This document shows positions 49,901-61,758 of a stretch of DNA of 64,000 bases, piece after piece. How positions within the stretch are numbered: position 1 is the first letter of the stretch; each line of letters opens with the position of its first letter. The translations under genes were made by a program, and so were the position numbers. The notes beneath the pieces are model-generated. The model did not search any database. It was given only the letters and a program-made list of their open reading frames with translations, and was not told the DNA's origin. Source of the stretch: Datnioides undecimradiatus (taxonomy: Eukaryota > Chordata > Actinopteri > Lobotiformes > Datnioididae); assembly GCA_008933995.1 (NCBI GenBank), contig WARS01000012.1, positions 8,038,501 to 8,102,500 on the forward strand, written 5' to 3'.

Positions 49901-50639
49901 CCTGCTCTTCATCACAAGTCGAATTTTCCTAATTAAGATACTAACATATGAGTGTTCTGAGCAGCGGCCGTGTCCAGTTTCTCTACACAAACCAAAGCAT
50001 CTTAACACAGATTTCAGTGGAACAAATCCTCTCTATTGTGCCTCCTGTGTGGGCGTATGTGGCAGTTGACAGTATTACCCAGCTGCTGTGGTTGCAGCTG
50101 CTTGCACATTAGCTCAAGTTGCTTGGCCACATTTATCAGTGTGAAGTGAACACCATGGTGGAGAGATAATGGTCCTGAACAAAGATGGTTCCACTCTTGC
50201 TGCTGCTAGCTCAAACAGCTAGCCGGTCATAAGCAGCTCAGCTCATAGCATTGTTATCATACTGCTCTGCTGCCGTGGCTTGTGCCCGCCAAGTCAGTGT
50301 TGCTGGAGAGCTACTGCTACTTATTCTGTCTCCATGTGCTGTCATTGCAGTGCAGAAGAGCCATCGCACCAAATCACTGTCATGCTGAAATGTTGCAGTA
50401 CAGAGCCTGTTAGACGACAGGATTCCTGCGTGTGCAGCTGCAGGAATGGACGTTAAGCCAAAACTGCTCCCAAAAACAGTGCAGCAGAAGATTATGAGCG
50501 TATATTTGCCTTGTATAGGTTTATATAGCAATAATAATTAAGAATATTAATTAACCTTCCATGTCAAAATCTAAATAAATATTTGTTGTCTCAGCAAATG
50601 ACACATAAATACACTGCATTCAGTACATTTATTTCTGAG

Positions 50640-51000
50640 GAAGGTATCTCAGAAATGCACCCAGCGAACAAGGCCTCCACCCGCAGATGTCAGTGAGAAA
50701 CCCAAATCGTGGATGTAAATGATACTCATTGAGTCAGCGAGACACTATCAATAAAGGCAGGTCCTTTGACTGGTTTAGTACTTCATTTCATGTCAACATA
50801 ATTTCCATTTTTCTTGGCTTTTTGTGTCGCAGTAATAATTCTGTAATATGGCGCACCAGGCAGCATATGGCTGCCATTTATGATCAACAGCCTCTGTAAA
50901 GAGGTGACTGGAATATGCAAATGTCTGCATGCTAATGGAATAGTAATGTAATGAAGTACGTTGTAGATGGCCAATAATGAGCTCTGGTTATTGAGTGTTG
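50640..51000. promoter_or_regulatory. Candidate conserved non-coding block with perfect octamer
   Basis: A perfect POU octamer ATGCAAAT lies at 50,915-50,922, with CATATG E-box, TAATGGAATAGTAATG and TTTATGATC segments around it. Non-repetitive, with no coding frame. The density of motif-like words suggests an enhancer, without proof of conservation. Confidence 0.33.
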
Positions 51001-54000
51001 ATGGCTTCTCCTCTGCCAGCCTTTGTTGTTTCACAAGCTGCAGCTTTCTTGTTTGTTCTTCATGGCACAGAAACACTACGAGCACGCAAAACACATGTGC
51101 ACACATAGATGTGCATGCACTAAACACACACACACTCACACAGACTTAGATACATGAACACTGCATTGTTATTGATTCATGGCATTGGGTGAAAAGCATA
51201 TTGATAAATACCTGGAGTACTTGCCCATTGAAATTGTGAAACTAAATTGGGCAGAACTGAGACAGATGCGGCGCAGTAAATTAAACAAGCAATCTTCTCT
51301 GTTGGGTGACAGCACAATGGTGATTAGGGTTTCATGTGAGCTGCCCTACATTATTTATTGCTGTGCTGTGGGCTGCCTGCAGTTGAATAAACCCACAGTC
51401 CATTGACTGGGCACATTACGGGAGGCCGTCTTGTAGCGAGGGGGGGAGTTAAAAATGGCTTTATTTCCTCTCGAGGAGGTCCATTTTCATCTAAATGAAG
51501 GTGGAAGCCCCAAGCGTGTTGTTTCCAGGCCCTGCGTGTGTGAAATGTGTTGACTGTGTTCCAGGAGGCTTCTCGGCACTGCTCTGCTTCGTGTTCCAGG
51601 GTGATTTCTGCAGGACTTCTCATTTGTACACATCACCCGTCCCTAGTTTTCTTAGTCACTGCCTACTCAACTTGGTGCCCATTGCCAACTCTCAATCTGG
51701 CTTTTTGTTCACAGAATTGTACTTTGGTATGTATGTTTGTCCCCAGGTATGATTGAATGTGGAGTATCTGCTTTCCTCTGATAGTTTCCCAAGAGAGTTT
51801 GTGGCCTTTATTGTTTTGAATGGTATCCACAGAGAGGTATGTATCTTATTTGGGACAAGATCTTTCCTCAACCGCAGTGTCAAATTCAGCACCATTTCCA
51901 CCTTTAAACTCAGACAGAGGCATAAAACCTTTTTTGTAAAACCCAAACTGGTTAAACCAAAATTGCTTTCTAACTCTAGCTGTCTGTTTGGAAATTATTA
52001 ATTGGACCTCCTGGCTACTGTTTATTTGTTCACGGAGCCTTGCAACACAATGTCAAGCATTAAGGAACAGGTTTCAGTGTTTGTAGGAGCGCAGTGGATC
52101 ATGATAAACAAAGGATTGGAAAGAGATTGAGCTTTTTATAATCCATTAAAAATGCCTTGATGGCCTCAATCCTCATTCTGCAGATCATCCTGGGACACAA
52201 CTATTTTAAGCTTTCTACAACCACAAGCTAATTTTTTTTATTGTAATAAAAAAGCAAAGACAAAATAGATGAGGGTACATCTGTACATCCTCTTAGGCTT
52301 CTACATCAGTACAACTACATTTAATTGCAAACACTGTTAATCTATTACTGATTTTCTCCTTAAACCAAAAACCATGCACATAAAAACTACTAAATATATT
52401 TAATGATAGGAGTTTCTTTGTAGATATTATGGTAAAGCAAACAGCGCGGGGCACAACAGGATGTGGTTGTTAATACAGAAATAGATCCACGCAATCAAAA
52501 GTATGAAGTAATTGTGAAAGACCGCAGGGAAACGTGTCTTGAGTGGTTAATGCTGCTTTCTTGTGACACATTTAGCATCTATATTAACATAAGTCCTTTC
52601 AGCAAACACCAGCCTCCTGTGTCAACAGAAACAGAAGCTACAATCAACTACTTGGATTTGACTCAAAGTTTGCATTGTTCAACCTCAAAAACAGAGATAA
52701 AAAAGTGAATATTTCTCTGCGATAATCATATTTATAAAGAAATCATTGGTTCATGAAATTAGTAAAGACGCCACAAAAAGTGTGGCATTTCCCATGTTGA
52801 ATACCCACTATAAAAGAGGAGCAGAGTTGAAGGAAGAGCCTGTCTGTCAGTGCACATCTGTCCCTGGTCAAGATAAACCTTTCTTACTGAAGACGCTTCG
52901 ACACGTCACAGCAGAAAAACAGAAGTGTTGTAATAACATCAAAATGGCTGCATCCCATTTAGTTTAGTCATTCTAGAGCTTGGGGTTGTACATGGTGGCT
53001 CACTGATGTGACTCGCTGGCACACATAACTGAACCAAGCCATTGTTAGTGTTATGAGTTGTTATGTTATGAACACCTGGAACTTTTCTGCTATGGAAATT
53101 TAAAATGTTGGCTGTGGGAAAAAAATTGTTCAGATATTGAAGCTGTTTTTGGTTTCACTCCTTCTGTCTCTTCTCTGAAACCACACTGTCCCTCTATCAC
53201 TCCCTGCACAGAGGGGTGATTGGTGTGGTTCAGCAGTGAACGCGGACAGTGGTGGAAGTAGGAATGTGAAATATGAGGTGAAAACAGTTTGCAGAGCATT
53301 TGGAGCTCTGCCCGTTGTTACACCTATGCACATGTGAAAGGGCTGCTTTCTTGCCTTTTTGACTTAGCCTTGTTCCCCAACATTAACGGGGTGTCTGAAG
53401 TGTCCGACTGTGTTCAGCTCAGTGTTAATCACCTATTTCAACAGCCAAACAGTGGTGATGATAGAATATTTGATAGGATGTAATGCTTTCTTTGTTCAGT
53501 TTTGTGGTATTGTGTCAGGTCACCTGGCTTGTTACATGACAAATTGAAAACCGCTGTGTGTTCTTTAGTCACCTGAACCCAGAGTGAGCACCATTATGTT
53601 TTTCATGGAAGGGTACTTTTAGATGTAAATCTTTGAAAGTTTGTGCAAGAACATGTGCTTGTACCTGCATTTATCAAATAACAATATATCAAAAAGAAAT
53701 AATAAACATGCTTGTTGTGTGGTGTTAGTCTTTACATGTGCTTCTGGCCCAACTCTTCTCTATTAGGAAAGTAGCAGCATGCTGCGAGGGCATGATTTTG
53801 AATTGTTCATTTTATTTCATTTTGAATTTGTTTATGTGGATCCTTGCCTGGATTATATTAAGCCACTTGATCATGATATTTTTAGTTAAAGAAGCAACAG
53901 ACAACCCCCCAGCATTTAGATGTGGTACTATTGTTAGTGCCGCTGTTGCAAAGACAACCGGATCGCTTTCCATTTCTGCTCTCCAACTAATCCAGATCAT

Positions 54001-55332
54001 ACACGATGATGAAACTGCACCGTGAAATCAATGCTTATAGGAAACCGATCTAAGTGCAGGTGCGTCATTATTCTATTCTGTCGCCCATCAACCATTATAT
54101 TTTGGAATCAACATTTTATTTATAATGATAAGTTACAGCAAAAATAAAAACTGTATCTGGACATTTTAATGAAACCCAACTTCTTCTTCTGGATCCCAGC
54201 GTTCATTTGCGTAATTGGACAACATCACTATTCATTTTTTCAGTGGCTGCTAACATCTCTTGCAGTGTGGATGCCAAGGCAGAATTGTGAGATTCTAAAT
54301 CTCAGAAAAAGTTAAAAAGGTAAAATAACTTTTCACTTTTTTAGGTCCGTCCAAACGTATGAGTGCTTTGGAAGTTCGTGTTTGAAACTGAAAACCGTTA
54401 ATCTGGTCTGTGTGTTGGAGGTGTGGGATATGAAAATGGGATGCCATCTCTAATTTGTGTTTTGTTTGTGCATTTCACTTCAAGTAGAATCATTGTGGGT
54501 TTTCTGCCCATGCACAAGTTATGAAATGGCTAACAAGAAGGCTATGTTTGTTTTATTGGTGAAATTAAGTGTCATGTCCACTTTGATGGATGTCTGTTGC
54601 GTGAGTGTGTCCTAATTGTGCTCCTGCACAACAGCATGTTTTCATGCTCAGTTGGCCTGTGGCCAAAGATACCCACTCAAACTCTGGTCCACTTGTCCAC
54701 AGCATCAAAACAATGCAGAGCTGCCGTGCTTCTTCACAGAGCCACTGTCGGGCAGTCCCCTGGGGGTGGAGTGTTTTCTGATAAGTCTGTGCCAAATCTG
54801 GTCCCCACAGTCAATTGCCTCTTTGTCATTTCCTCCATGTGAATGTCAGTGTGGCTGAGCTGTGGCTCCATGGATTCCCTGTGTTCAGATACCTTGCATG
54901 GCTTTCATCAGGACATGGAGAGCTCTGCTTGCCTCCCCCTCAACCACAACCGCAGCCCCTTCATCCTCCAACCGTTGTTTTCCTATCGAATGAAACTTAT
55001 TTTTTAGCTTCTCTCATGAGGCATGAAATACAACCCTTTATATTGGCATTGGCAGGTATTTAAACTTGTGATGTGATCCAGACTGTGCTCATTAAATCAT
55101 CAAAATGATGTAACGTTTCACTGCTGCTGCCGTGTGCCAGCATGGCATGTTTTTCCACTTAGGGATTCCAATATTTGTCTCTGTCATAAACATAGGGCAT
55201 CTGGTTGCCAGTAGTGGGCCCAGCCTTCATTTGGACTTTGACATCGAAATGCGGCTGGATACTTCAGAGAGAAGCTGCTGGCTTCTCATTTAGCAGCTTG
55301 CGTAGGTATGATAAATGTTACTAATCACCTAT

Positions 55333-55348
55333 TGACCTGAAGAGGTCA
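55333..55348. promoter_or_regulatory. Everted repeat of AGGTCA half-sites with 4-base spacer
   Basis: TGACCT (55,333-55,338), GAAG, AGGTCA (55,343-55,348): both half-sites are perfect. Everted repeats are used by some nuclear receptors (RAR/TR/VDR/PXR with RXR), more often with 6-8 base spacers. An AP-2- or TFAP-like chance match cannot be excluded. Confidence 0.3.
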
Positions 55349-57399
55349 AGCCTTTGCCCTGTCGCCCATCACCCTCCTCTTTCCCAATGTCTTTTCTCTG
55401 CCTGTGTTCCCTGTGGATAGCCTTTATCTTGCTCAGGCAATAGTTTTTTTCTAACACTGCTTGTCCACCAACCAATTGCAGGCAACACAACTATGCACTC
55501 TCCTTGTTTGCAGTCAAGTGTGAGATTTTTTTTATTCTTCTTTCAGATTCATCTCTCCAAAAATATCTGTTATTTGGCCCTGTGGCCCCTGAAATACATT
55601 TATGTTGTGAATGTGATTAGATACCGTGAGCCAGAACAGATATTCTTTCCTCTCCATGTTCTCAGCTTTAGATTTGACCTTTGCACTTCTAATATCGCAG
55701 CCAGTTTTTAAAAACGCACCAAGAGATAAGTAAATAGAAGAAAGTGTGCGATTATCAGGGAAATAATCTTCTGGCAGAAATGAATTTGGTTGAAATACCA
55801 AGGACAGGAGGCTATAAATGCTTATGCACACGCACACACACACATATTGAGTGTCTATGCTGGATGGGGTTTCTGTTCAGCTTTTTTTCCACTGGCAGTG
55901 TAAAGAATCGCAGAGGAGCTTTTGTTCTTTTGAAAATCCACCTGATAATGTCGGTGGCTGGCTCCTTGCCTGAGCTGGTTGGATTTAAAAGACGAAAAAG
56001 AAAAGAAAAAACCTTGCAGTCTCCAGTGCCCAGCCCAGCGCTACACACTTCACACACCCAACACAGTGGCCCAGATTCTCTACAATAGCCCAGTGAAAAA
56101 GCTCCTCTGTTTGGAGCCTTTAGAAGTGGATGGCGAATGTCATTTTCAAGGGGAATCTGAGAGTTGAAAAGTGCAGCACAGGTAAGAAAAAATAAACAAT
56201 GTTGGCAACGCAATAATGGCACCAGCGTATTGCCAAGTTTTCTGGGTTCAAAGATAGGCCTTTACGCCATCCTGTTCCCCCTTCCCACTTAAGTGTTCCA
56301 CATGAGACTGATTGAGCCATTTCGTATAGCTAAGCTGCGTGAAGAGTGCTACTTTTATAATGAAAGAATACTGCTAAATCAAGCCTTGACAAATCTACTT
56401 TCTCCATGTCCCCATATTGAGGGTTGGCGGATTAGACTCTAATTTTAGTGCCACTTATCTCTTCAGCTGCTTTTAAGAATTAGTTCCAAATAACAAAAAA
56501 GGGTGAAAATGTGAAGGGTTTTTTGGGGGTTGGATGGGAGGGTGTTGGGAGTTGGGTATTGTCAGGGAGGCAAGGCTGTGAAAAAGAGATTGTCTAGTGG
56601 CAGCGAGGGCCTTTTGCATGAGAGTTCAAATTTACATACAAATCTCCAGAAAAAACAGTATTTGTGGCGGTTGGGCAGCTGTTCTGATCTTTGAGGAGTT
56701 TTTTAATCGCCATCTCTCCCACTGCACGGCATCTCGAGTGGCTTCATGAGATCACAAAGCTTGATGGAGTTTTCAAACAGCCCAGACCATGAAAAATTTA
56801 ACACAACTCTTTCTCTCGCTTTCTCTCCCCTTTTTTAGTTTTCCAGAAACTGGAAGTTTAGAGAAACTTTTGTGATTGTAGACCAATGTGTGATGAATGA
56901 ACAGTTAGTCAGAAAACCACTGTGTGTTTCTTTTAGCGGTTTAGTTTCTAGTTGACTTACTGCAAGTCAGCAGTAAGTTCATCTTGTTTAAACAAAATCA
57001 CTTTTCTGGACCTGCTCTAATGTCACTAAGACCCTGATAGTTTAAACCTTTCCATCTCACATGTATTTGGCTACTGTGACACGTCATCAATACTAAACAA
57101 CCATCAATACCCCACTGGAGGCAGTTGCATCTAAAACACTGGCGGACACAGCGCTGGTGTGCATTCAGCACTTTTGAATAGCCGTCAGCTTATTGATTCT
57201 CCTTCAAGGTCGGCATCAATTCCTCCCTGCCCCGCCTTTTCTGGTTGTGACAGCGGAGGGCGAATGCATGTTTAAAAACTTGCAGTTCAGTTGAGTTGGG
57301 AGGGGGGAGACCCATTAAAAAACCCACCATGGCGGTTTCCACTCAGATTTGCTTCGCTTGGAGAGGAGCCCTTTTGGTTGCGGGCAGTGTTTGGGTGTG

Positions 57400-58060
57400 A
57401 TTATGTAATCCATCAGGGTATTACCATAAAGAGTAGGGGGGCTGGGTGTCGAGGGGTTGGAAGGTAATAGTGGTGCTACTGATGATCATCGTCTAGCAAC
57501 TGCCCAAGGGCAGGAATGTTTTGTGCGGCAATGTGTCCGACAGGTGGCTAGGAGACGCTAATTGATTAATGATCAGTGTGATATATGAGCCCCCGCGGCC
57601 AGCCTAAACATAAAGGCTCGGAGCACCGGTGTCGCCCTAAATCATTTCCAACCAGGCCAGTAAACCCAAAACAGTTCCCTCATTAGCATATGAAAGACCA
57701 ATTGGGAGGGAGACTGTGCCTTCCAAGCCCTTTGTAGACCGCCTATTGTCAACCTCCTGAGCGTGAATTAACAGGCCAGCATTTTATAGCAGATGAATAA
57801 TGACAACAAAGATGGTTTTATGATTAAGGGTCACTCAGCACTAATAAATGATTAACATCCCCACCGTACAAGCCTTTGATAGCGTTTGGATATCATTGCA
57901 CACTTTTTCTGTCTGTGCATGGCAATGGCAAAAGCAATGGCTTACCCAGATGATTGTACACACAAATAGAACGACTGCCTCCTGCACTGTGTGAAATGTA
58001 AATTGCTGTTATTCTACCTCAGCGGATAAAATATTGTTGTAAAACTCAAAGTCGAATGGA
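57400..58060. promoter_or_regulatory. Candidate conserved non-coding block (homeodomain/POU-rich)
   Basis: Motifs within 660 bases: GCTAATTGATTAATGATC (PBX/HOX-like, near 57,557-57,575), CATTAGCATATG (POU-like), GATGAATAATGACA, AATAAATGATTAAC and CCTTTGAT (TCF/LEF-like). The sequence is non-repetitive, mixes AT-rich words with CpG-containing words (CCCCGCGGCC), and has no open frame. This is the strongest enhancer-like texture in the window. Confidence 0.4.
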
Positions 58061-58305
58061 TGTGTTTTCACCATGTGTTATAGTAACTATAATTCCTCAT
58101 ACCTAGAGGTGAGATAATTTACATTCTTTCTTTACATGGGTGTTTTGGCTCCCTACATCATGGAGCTGACGTATTTTCCATTCGAGCAGTGTCAGATTCC
58201 TCTTGAATGATTGAACATTAGTGGAATTCACCTGCCCCCAGATGATCATATTTTGCACTTGGTGTTCCATATAACAGAGTCATTGTCAGTGGATTGGTCT
58301 CTCTG

Positions 58306-58308
<3 letters not shown>

Positions 58309-58342
<34 letters not shown>
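58309..58342 (+). repeat. (CT)n microsatellite
   Basis: About 17 CT units within a longer pyrimidine-rich run that extends to about 58,400. Confidence 0.92.
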
Positions 58343-58345
<3 letters not shown>

Positions 58346-58399
58346 ATCCTCACTGAATCTCTCTCTGTCTCTTCCTCTCTGACTCTCCCTCTCACTCTC

Positions 58400-59303
58400 T
58401 CCGCTTATTTACCATTCCACAGGGGGCCTTGCGTGACCCTCTTCATTGTTTTGTTTGGATGACTCTGAAGGACAATGGCAGTCTGGAGCCTTGGCCGGCA
58501 CTCAGCGTGTGTGAATCTGCATCTTTCCATTGGGAGTGCTGTCCTCCGATGTCAAGAGAGGTTATGTGATCTATGTGTGACTGAAGGGGGTTTCCACTAC
58601 TGAGAGTTGGAGCCTCAAGGAGAGGGGTTTATATTGTATGAATGTGCGTGTGTGTTCACACGCGGACAGAGGAATTTTATAGAACCAAGCAAGTTAAAAC
58701 AACACATTGTGTCTGTTTTAATGTGAGCTCATGACTCTCGCCGCAGGGCTGTCATTCCCAAGTAACCTCGCACTTGGAGACTGCTGGTCGTGCCCGCAAT
58801 TGGTTTTTTACACATTTGTACTGAGCGGCAATGGAGGGGCACTGCTGTCACAGCGAACAGGCGAAGGTCCTAGGCCGATGAATGAATTCACTTGAGTGTT
58901 GGGCTGTCGCCCATCAAACCTTTTTAACTGTCAGCACTTGAACAACCAAATCTTAGTCCCAGGTGCTGATACTAGGCCGTATATTGAGGTTTGGGTGACC
59001 CTGTATTATTGTTTCAGGCTCTCCACTTGATGACAGTGTGGGTCCCTGAGTGATCGAGGCCTTGTAGGTGTGGTGAATTGGGTCCCATTTTAAAAGCAGA
59101 TGGACTTGTCTGGCAGGGTTCTAGCAGTGAGGGCCCCTTCTTTTTCTTGTTTGTGTAAGTGTGTGTGTGTGTGTGCGTGCGTGCGTGAAAGGTGAGTGTT
59201 TGCAGTTAGTTGCATTCACCCATCAGCAAAGATGATGACGTGATTACCCCAGGCTACTCCTGTCCACTCTCATCAGTGTATAGGCTTCAGGCTCACGCAC
59301 AAA

Positions 59304-59362
<59 letters not shown>

Positions 59363-61688
59363 ACACACATACACACACACGAACACGTGCATAAACTCTG
59401 TCCTCATTTCATCCAATCTTTTCTTTTATCTAAATTAAGCTGTTCTTGTTCTAGTGGGCCAGTACAAACACACAATTCAGACACCATTCAGATTCACAAA
59501 CAGGAAGTGAGAGCGTGTAATAAGACAGGAAGTGAAATGAGCAGTCATTCAGGATCTGGGCACAGGCCAACTGATTGGCTGTTTGTCATGTTAGAATAGA
59601 CCAAAGGGAGCAGCACAGAGCCAGAGTCCTACACTTTAACTGCTGCTTGGAGAGTAAGCATCTCATTACCTAGATCATATAGCAGGCTGGTTAACTTGCA
59701 GCTAAATGCTACATACAGTATTATTTCAAGTTGTTACATACAAGGCAAGTTCATAAAGACAATTCAAAGAAAAATTGAGTAGCTGTTTTCTAATTGTGGC
59801 AAACACACACTGATACATTTGTGGCCACTATAATGAACAGTGAATCATACCAGTGTCAACACAAGAGCAGCAAAACACGTTTGACAATCTTAGAATTTTC
59901 AGTTTCTACTCACTGACTATAGACCCTGTCAAAGTAATGTTGATCCAAATATATAGTACTTTTGTTTTATTGGATTATACGGTATATCTAAGGTGTATTT
60001 CTGTTTCTTCACTACCCTGCTTTGAAGTGTTAGGAACAACCCTCCTTACAAGACAAGGTGATGTTTGTTTAAGTGGCCACACCCTGCTGAGAATGGGTTT
60101 TGTGGCATTAGACAGTACAAATATTACATGATATCACAGTAATGCATACGTCTAGAATTATGATAATTTTAGGATCAGCAGTGGCTCCACTTGGCAGTGA
60201 TGTCGGCTTTGCATCTCTTAAGTCTGGTCATCCCTCAGCATCTCTGTCAGGCTAAATGTGCACATTTGCAGGAAGGAGAGCTGTTTGCCGATGCACGTGG
60301 GCAACATTTGATTGCAAGGAAACTGTAACAAAAAACTGTTGCATTTATCTGGCAAACATCTTGTGTGAATGTAGGAATGTGAATTTTCATTAACTGAGGT
60401 TTAGAGTTGTGTTATGTCACGTGACTGTTGTCTTTGTTGTTTAGGTGAATGTATTGTTTTTGTAAAAATTTTGTATTTACATCCTTGCTGTTTGACTGTT
60501 CTCTGGAGCTTGTGATAGCAAATTAGTGTGAAATTCATTTACTGCTTGTAAAATGGCACCAAGGCCACTTTGGCCTCAAGGGAGGGGAGTTTTTTTTGTA
60601 GTGGCATCATGACCCTTCTAAAGAGCAACCATTACCATGGCTGTTAGAAAAGCTCTGTCCTTGCTGCAACTTGCTGTCTTTGTTAACTGAAGTGTAGTGT
60701 CTTTCTTACTCACTGTGACAAGTGCATAGTGAAGTGAAAAAAACCAAACAGACCACAGTTTCAAATGCCACTGGTTTCTCTTGAACATGCTTTTGGAAAA
60801 CCCTGGTCCACAGCTCTGCATTTTATGGGAGCTGGAGGGATTTTGAAGCCAGGATATTCTAAAAAGAGGTGGTCTCTGTTTTTTCCTCAAAGAGAAAGAC
60901 TTTTCTATTCAAATGTGATTGAATGTGATTGTGCAGTTTGGCATTTCTGTTGATTCCATGAAATCCAGCAAGTGACTTTTAACATTTGTAAACCATCCTG
61001 TCATTTTCATCCAGTTGTTTTTGGTTAAAAACTATCCCCAAAAACATTTTCTGTTCTTTCTTTCACACAAAGATGGCATTTATCAGTGAGCTGCAACCAG
61101 ATGCATTCCTGAACGCTTTTGTTATTTTACCAACATGCACAGACAAAATGACATTGTTCACACAGTCGTTCCAAACCAGTGTTGCTACATCCATGTCTGT
61201 GGCAGCCACGCGTCTGTGCAGCATAGGCCTCACTGTCCCTCTATGAAGAGATGACACGCCACTTTATATTTGTCTCCGTCTTGGCAATGAAGGCGCCTCT
61301 GTGTCCCTATTTGCGCATCAGGCTAAGGGGATTTCTAGGCCGCCACCTGATTCACATTGCTGTAATTGAGTTGTGGCCATAAGCACTACTGTGCCGGCCT
61401 AGGCCCCAGGTAATTCACACACCACAGAAGCACTGTTTTACTCCACTTTTCACATGATGTCTGGGTCACAAATGCAGCGAGTGAGAAAGTCGAATCTTTT
61501 GGAAAAGGGCGGGGAGATTACAGGGAGTATGAGAGTGAAGGAAGGAAAAAGAGTGTAAGAGTTTTCGTGTAGTGAAGCACTTCTCTGCCAGAGAGGCTAG
61601 GGAGTCACAGAGTCTGCAGCACGTGGATAAGGACCACAAAGCTGTTGGTTTCAAATATCTTTCTCTCTCTTTCTTCCTCTCTCCTCAG
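58400..61688. other. Non-coding stretch left of the candidate exon
   Basis: The stretch holds GT and CA tracts, the third copy of the 13-mer (58,904-58,916), and a block at 61,180-61,440 with CpG-containing unique sequence. No protein-coding exon was recognised. Confidence 0.5.
59306..59360 (+). repeat. (CA)27 microsatellite
   Basis: Uninterrupted CA units, followed by interrupted ACAC stretches to about 59,385. Confidence 0.95.
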
Positions 61689-61758
61689 AGCTTAGGAGCT
61701 GCAATCGATTCAAGGGGAGATTTCCTTGGCCAAGGACAGGGAGATTGACGTTTTTGGG
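61689..61758 (+). other. Candidate non-coding internal exon (70 bases)
   Basis: A pyrimidine run of about 25 bases (61,661-61,686) leads into CAG at 61,686-61,688, a near-ideal acceptor. The segment ends TTTTTGGG before GTAAGC at 61,759, a good donor. It contains no ATG, fitting a 5' UTR exon downstream of the CpG island at 44 kb. It would join a first exon in the island to coding exons beyond the window. Inferred from splice signals only. Confidence 0.38.

Larger units (their letters stand above)
44800..57399. other. Gene-poor stretch right of the CpG island, probable first intron
   Basis: No coding exon was recognised. Contents include one DNA-element relic (49,541-49,900), an octamer-bearing block (50,640-51,000), an everted AGGTCA pair (55,333-55,348), a well-formed donor at 56,181/56,182 and two copies of a CpG-containing 13-mer. 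A run of T/C plus AG at 55,530-55,546 and another at 55,880-55,898 look like acceptors. The exon they would imply, ending at 56,181, is not supported by any protein similarity. Confidence 0.5.

Noticed and set aside
51885-51900. REST/NRSF site (TTCAGCACC)
   Set aside because: Only the left half-site is present; the right half (GGACAGCGCC-like) is missing at any standard spacing.
51753-52001. Possible LINE reverse-transcriptase tail in the 82-codon frame
   Set aside because: The segment FSTISTFKLRQRHKTFF only loosely resembles the C-terminal ends of teleost LINE proteins; no upstream catalytic motifs in the same region.
55899-56181. Possible exon between a CTGGCAG acceptor and a CAG/GTAAGA donor
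   Set aside because: Both signals are good, but the enclosed sequence has no recognisable coding content and 283 bases is not otherwise supported; kept only as a note in the region entry.
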